From assembly GCA_947296835.1 (NCBI GenBank), contig CAMYQS010000093.1, positions 1 to 5,846 of the forward strand: a DNA stretch of 5,846 nt, written 5' to 3'. The first letter of the stretch is position 1; the number at the start of each line of letters is the position of its first letter. This stretch comes from an uncultured Atopostipes sp. Its GTDB lineage: Bacteria; Bacillota; Bacilli; Lactobacillales; Carnobacteriaceae_A. Both the position numbers and the translations under genes were made by a program. Of the stretch, positions 5,273 through 5,846 are shown piece by piece. Below the pieces are notes generated by a model. That model was not told where the DNA came from and made no database searches. It worked only from the letters and a program-made list of their open reading frames with translations.

Positions 5273-5846
5273 ATGAAAGACATACTATTAAACAGTGGTC
5301 ATAAAATGCCAATTGTCGGTACAGGTACCAATACGTACGGTAAAAAAGATAAAGCTTATCAAGGTGAAATAACAGGTGATTTCACTGAACTAAAAAATGC
5401 GATTGAGTTAGGTTACCGTTCCATTGACGCAGCTATTTCATATCGAAATGAAGCAGGTGTCGGTGAAACAATTGCAAATAGTGGTATTCCAAGAGACGAG
5501 TTTTTCATTACGACAAAAATCCCGAATAAAGACGAATATGTCGCAACAAAAGAAAATGTACGTGAAACGATTGAAAATAGTCTACGTAACTTCCAGACAG
5601 ACTACATTGATCTATTTCTAATTCACCACCCGATTGAAAACAAAGAATATTTCCAACAAACTTGGGAAGTTTTTGAAGAATATTATGAAAAAGGTATTTT
5701 ACGTAGTATTGGTGTTTCAAACTTTGATGAAAAACTATTGCGTGAAATGGAAGCATTCGCAACAGTGAAACCAGCTGTGAACCAGATTCAAGTCAACTTA
5801 AAAGAACCAAACACTGCCCTCATTGCCCTACTCAAGAAGTTAGATA
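5273..5846 (+). CDS. Aldo/keto reductase (3' end outside the window)
   Basis: The first 191 codons are visible and open to the window edge, about two thirds of a typical 270-290-residue family member. It begins MKDILLNSGHKMPIVGTGT, the usual beta-hairpin start of the (beta/alpha)8 barrel. The catalytic tetrad is D52 (GYRSIDAA), Y57 (ISYRNE), K82 (TTKIP) and H118 (LIHHP, where many relatives have HWP). GVSNF (147-151) and PAVNQ (167-171) are further family signatures; the NADPH-binding C-terminal loop is beyond the edge. Such enzymes reduce aldehydes and ketones in the cytoplasm, for example methylglyoxal or 2,5-diketogluconate relatives; the substrate cannot be told. GGAG (5261-5264) lies 8 bases before the ATG. 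No cysteine occurs in the visible part. A family-level call is secure. Confidence 0.9.
   Translation, partial: MKDILLNSGHKMPIVGTGTNTYGKKDKAYQGEITGDFTELKNAIELGYRSIDAAISYRNEAGVGETIANSGIPRDEFFITTKIPNKDEYVATKENVRETIENSLRNFQTDYIDLFLIHHPIENKEYFQQTWEVFEEYYEKGILRSIGVSNFDEKLLREMEAFATVKPAVNQIQVNLKEPNTALIALLKKLD

Noticed and set aside
5424..5762. Two short frames (5424-5621 plus; 5508-5762 minus) within the aldo/keto reductase gene
   Set aside because: The overlapping reductase frame carries the full catalytic tetrad and family signatures, so these are shadows.

Overview
The window looks like chromosomal DNA from a low-GC Gram-positive bacterium of the Bacillales, most likely Staphylococcaceae or a close relative. 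This rests on AT-rich sequence, strong AGGAGG-type ribosome binding sites, sigma-A-type promoters, short hairpin/T-tract terminators and protein types common in that group. Species cannot be fixed from the sequence alone. No RNA gene, CRISPR array, insertion sequence or phage gene is visible.

Layout: (1) positions 1-861, minus strand: the first 287 codons of a ring-cleaving (extradiol) dioxygenase of the MhqA/MhqO/MhqE vicinal-oxygen-chelate type, cut by the window edge. (2) 862-1135: a divergent regulatory region with a near-consensus sigma-A promoter for the dioxygenase and two palindromes resembling the operator of the quinone-sensing repressor MhqR. (3) 1136-2377, plus: a 12-helix MFS transporter of the oxalate/formate-antiporter-like (OFA) type, substrate unknown. 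(4) 2378-2589: a convergent spacer with a good bidirectional terminator. (5) 2590-3576, minus: a zinc-free, cysteine-free quinone-oxidoreductase-like medium-chain dehydrogenase. (6) 3577-3753: a second divergent promoter region. (7) 3754-5145, plus, GTG start: a cystine importer of the TcyP type, ending in a perfect 14-bp terminator stem. (8) 5273 to the window end, plus: the first 191 codons of an aldo/keto reductase with its catalytic tetrad intact.

Each gene appears to be its own transcription unit. The contents share a theme: quinone/aromatic ring cleavage, an export or import pump, a quinone- or enal-type reductase, cystine import (thiol supply) and carbonyl reduction. That would suit electrophile and redox stress defence. 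Only the dioxygenase promoter carries a recognisable regulatory signature for this, so the wider theme is an inference. The most interesting signal is the pair of MhqR-like operators, about 52 bp centre to centre, bracketing the dioxygenase promoter. I found no clearly new biological system; everything else is ordinary core or accessory metabolism.
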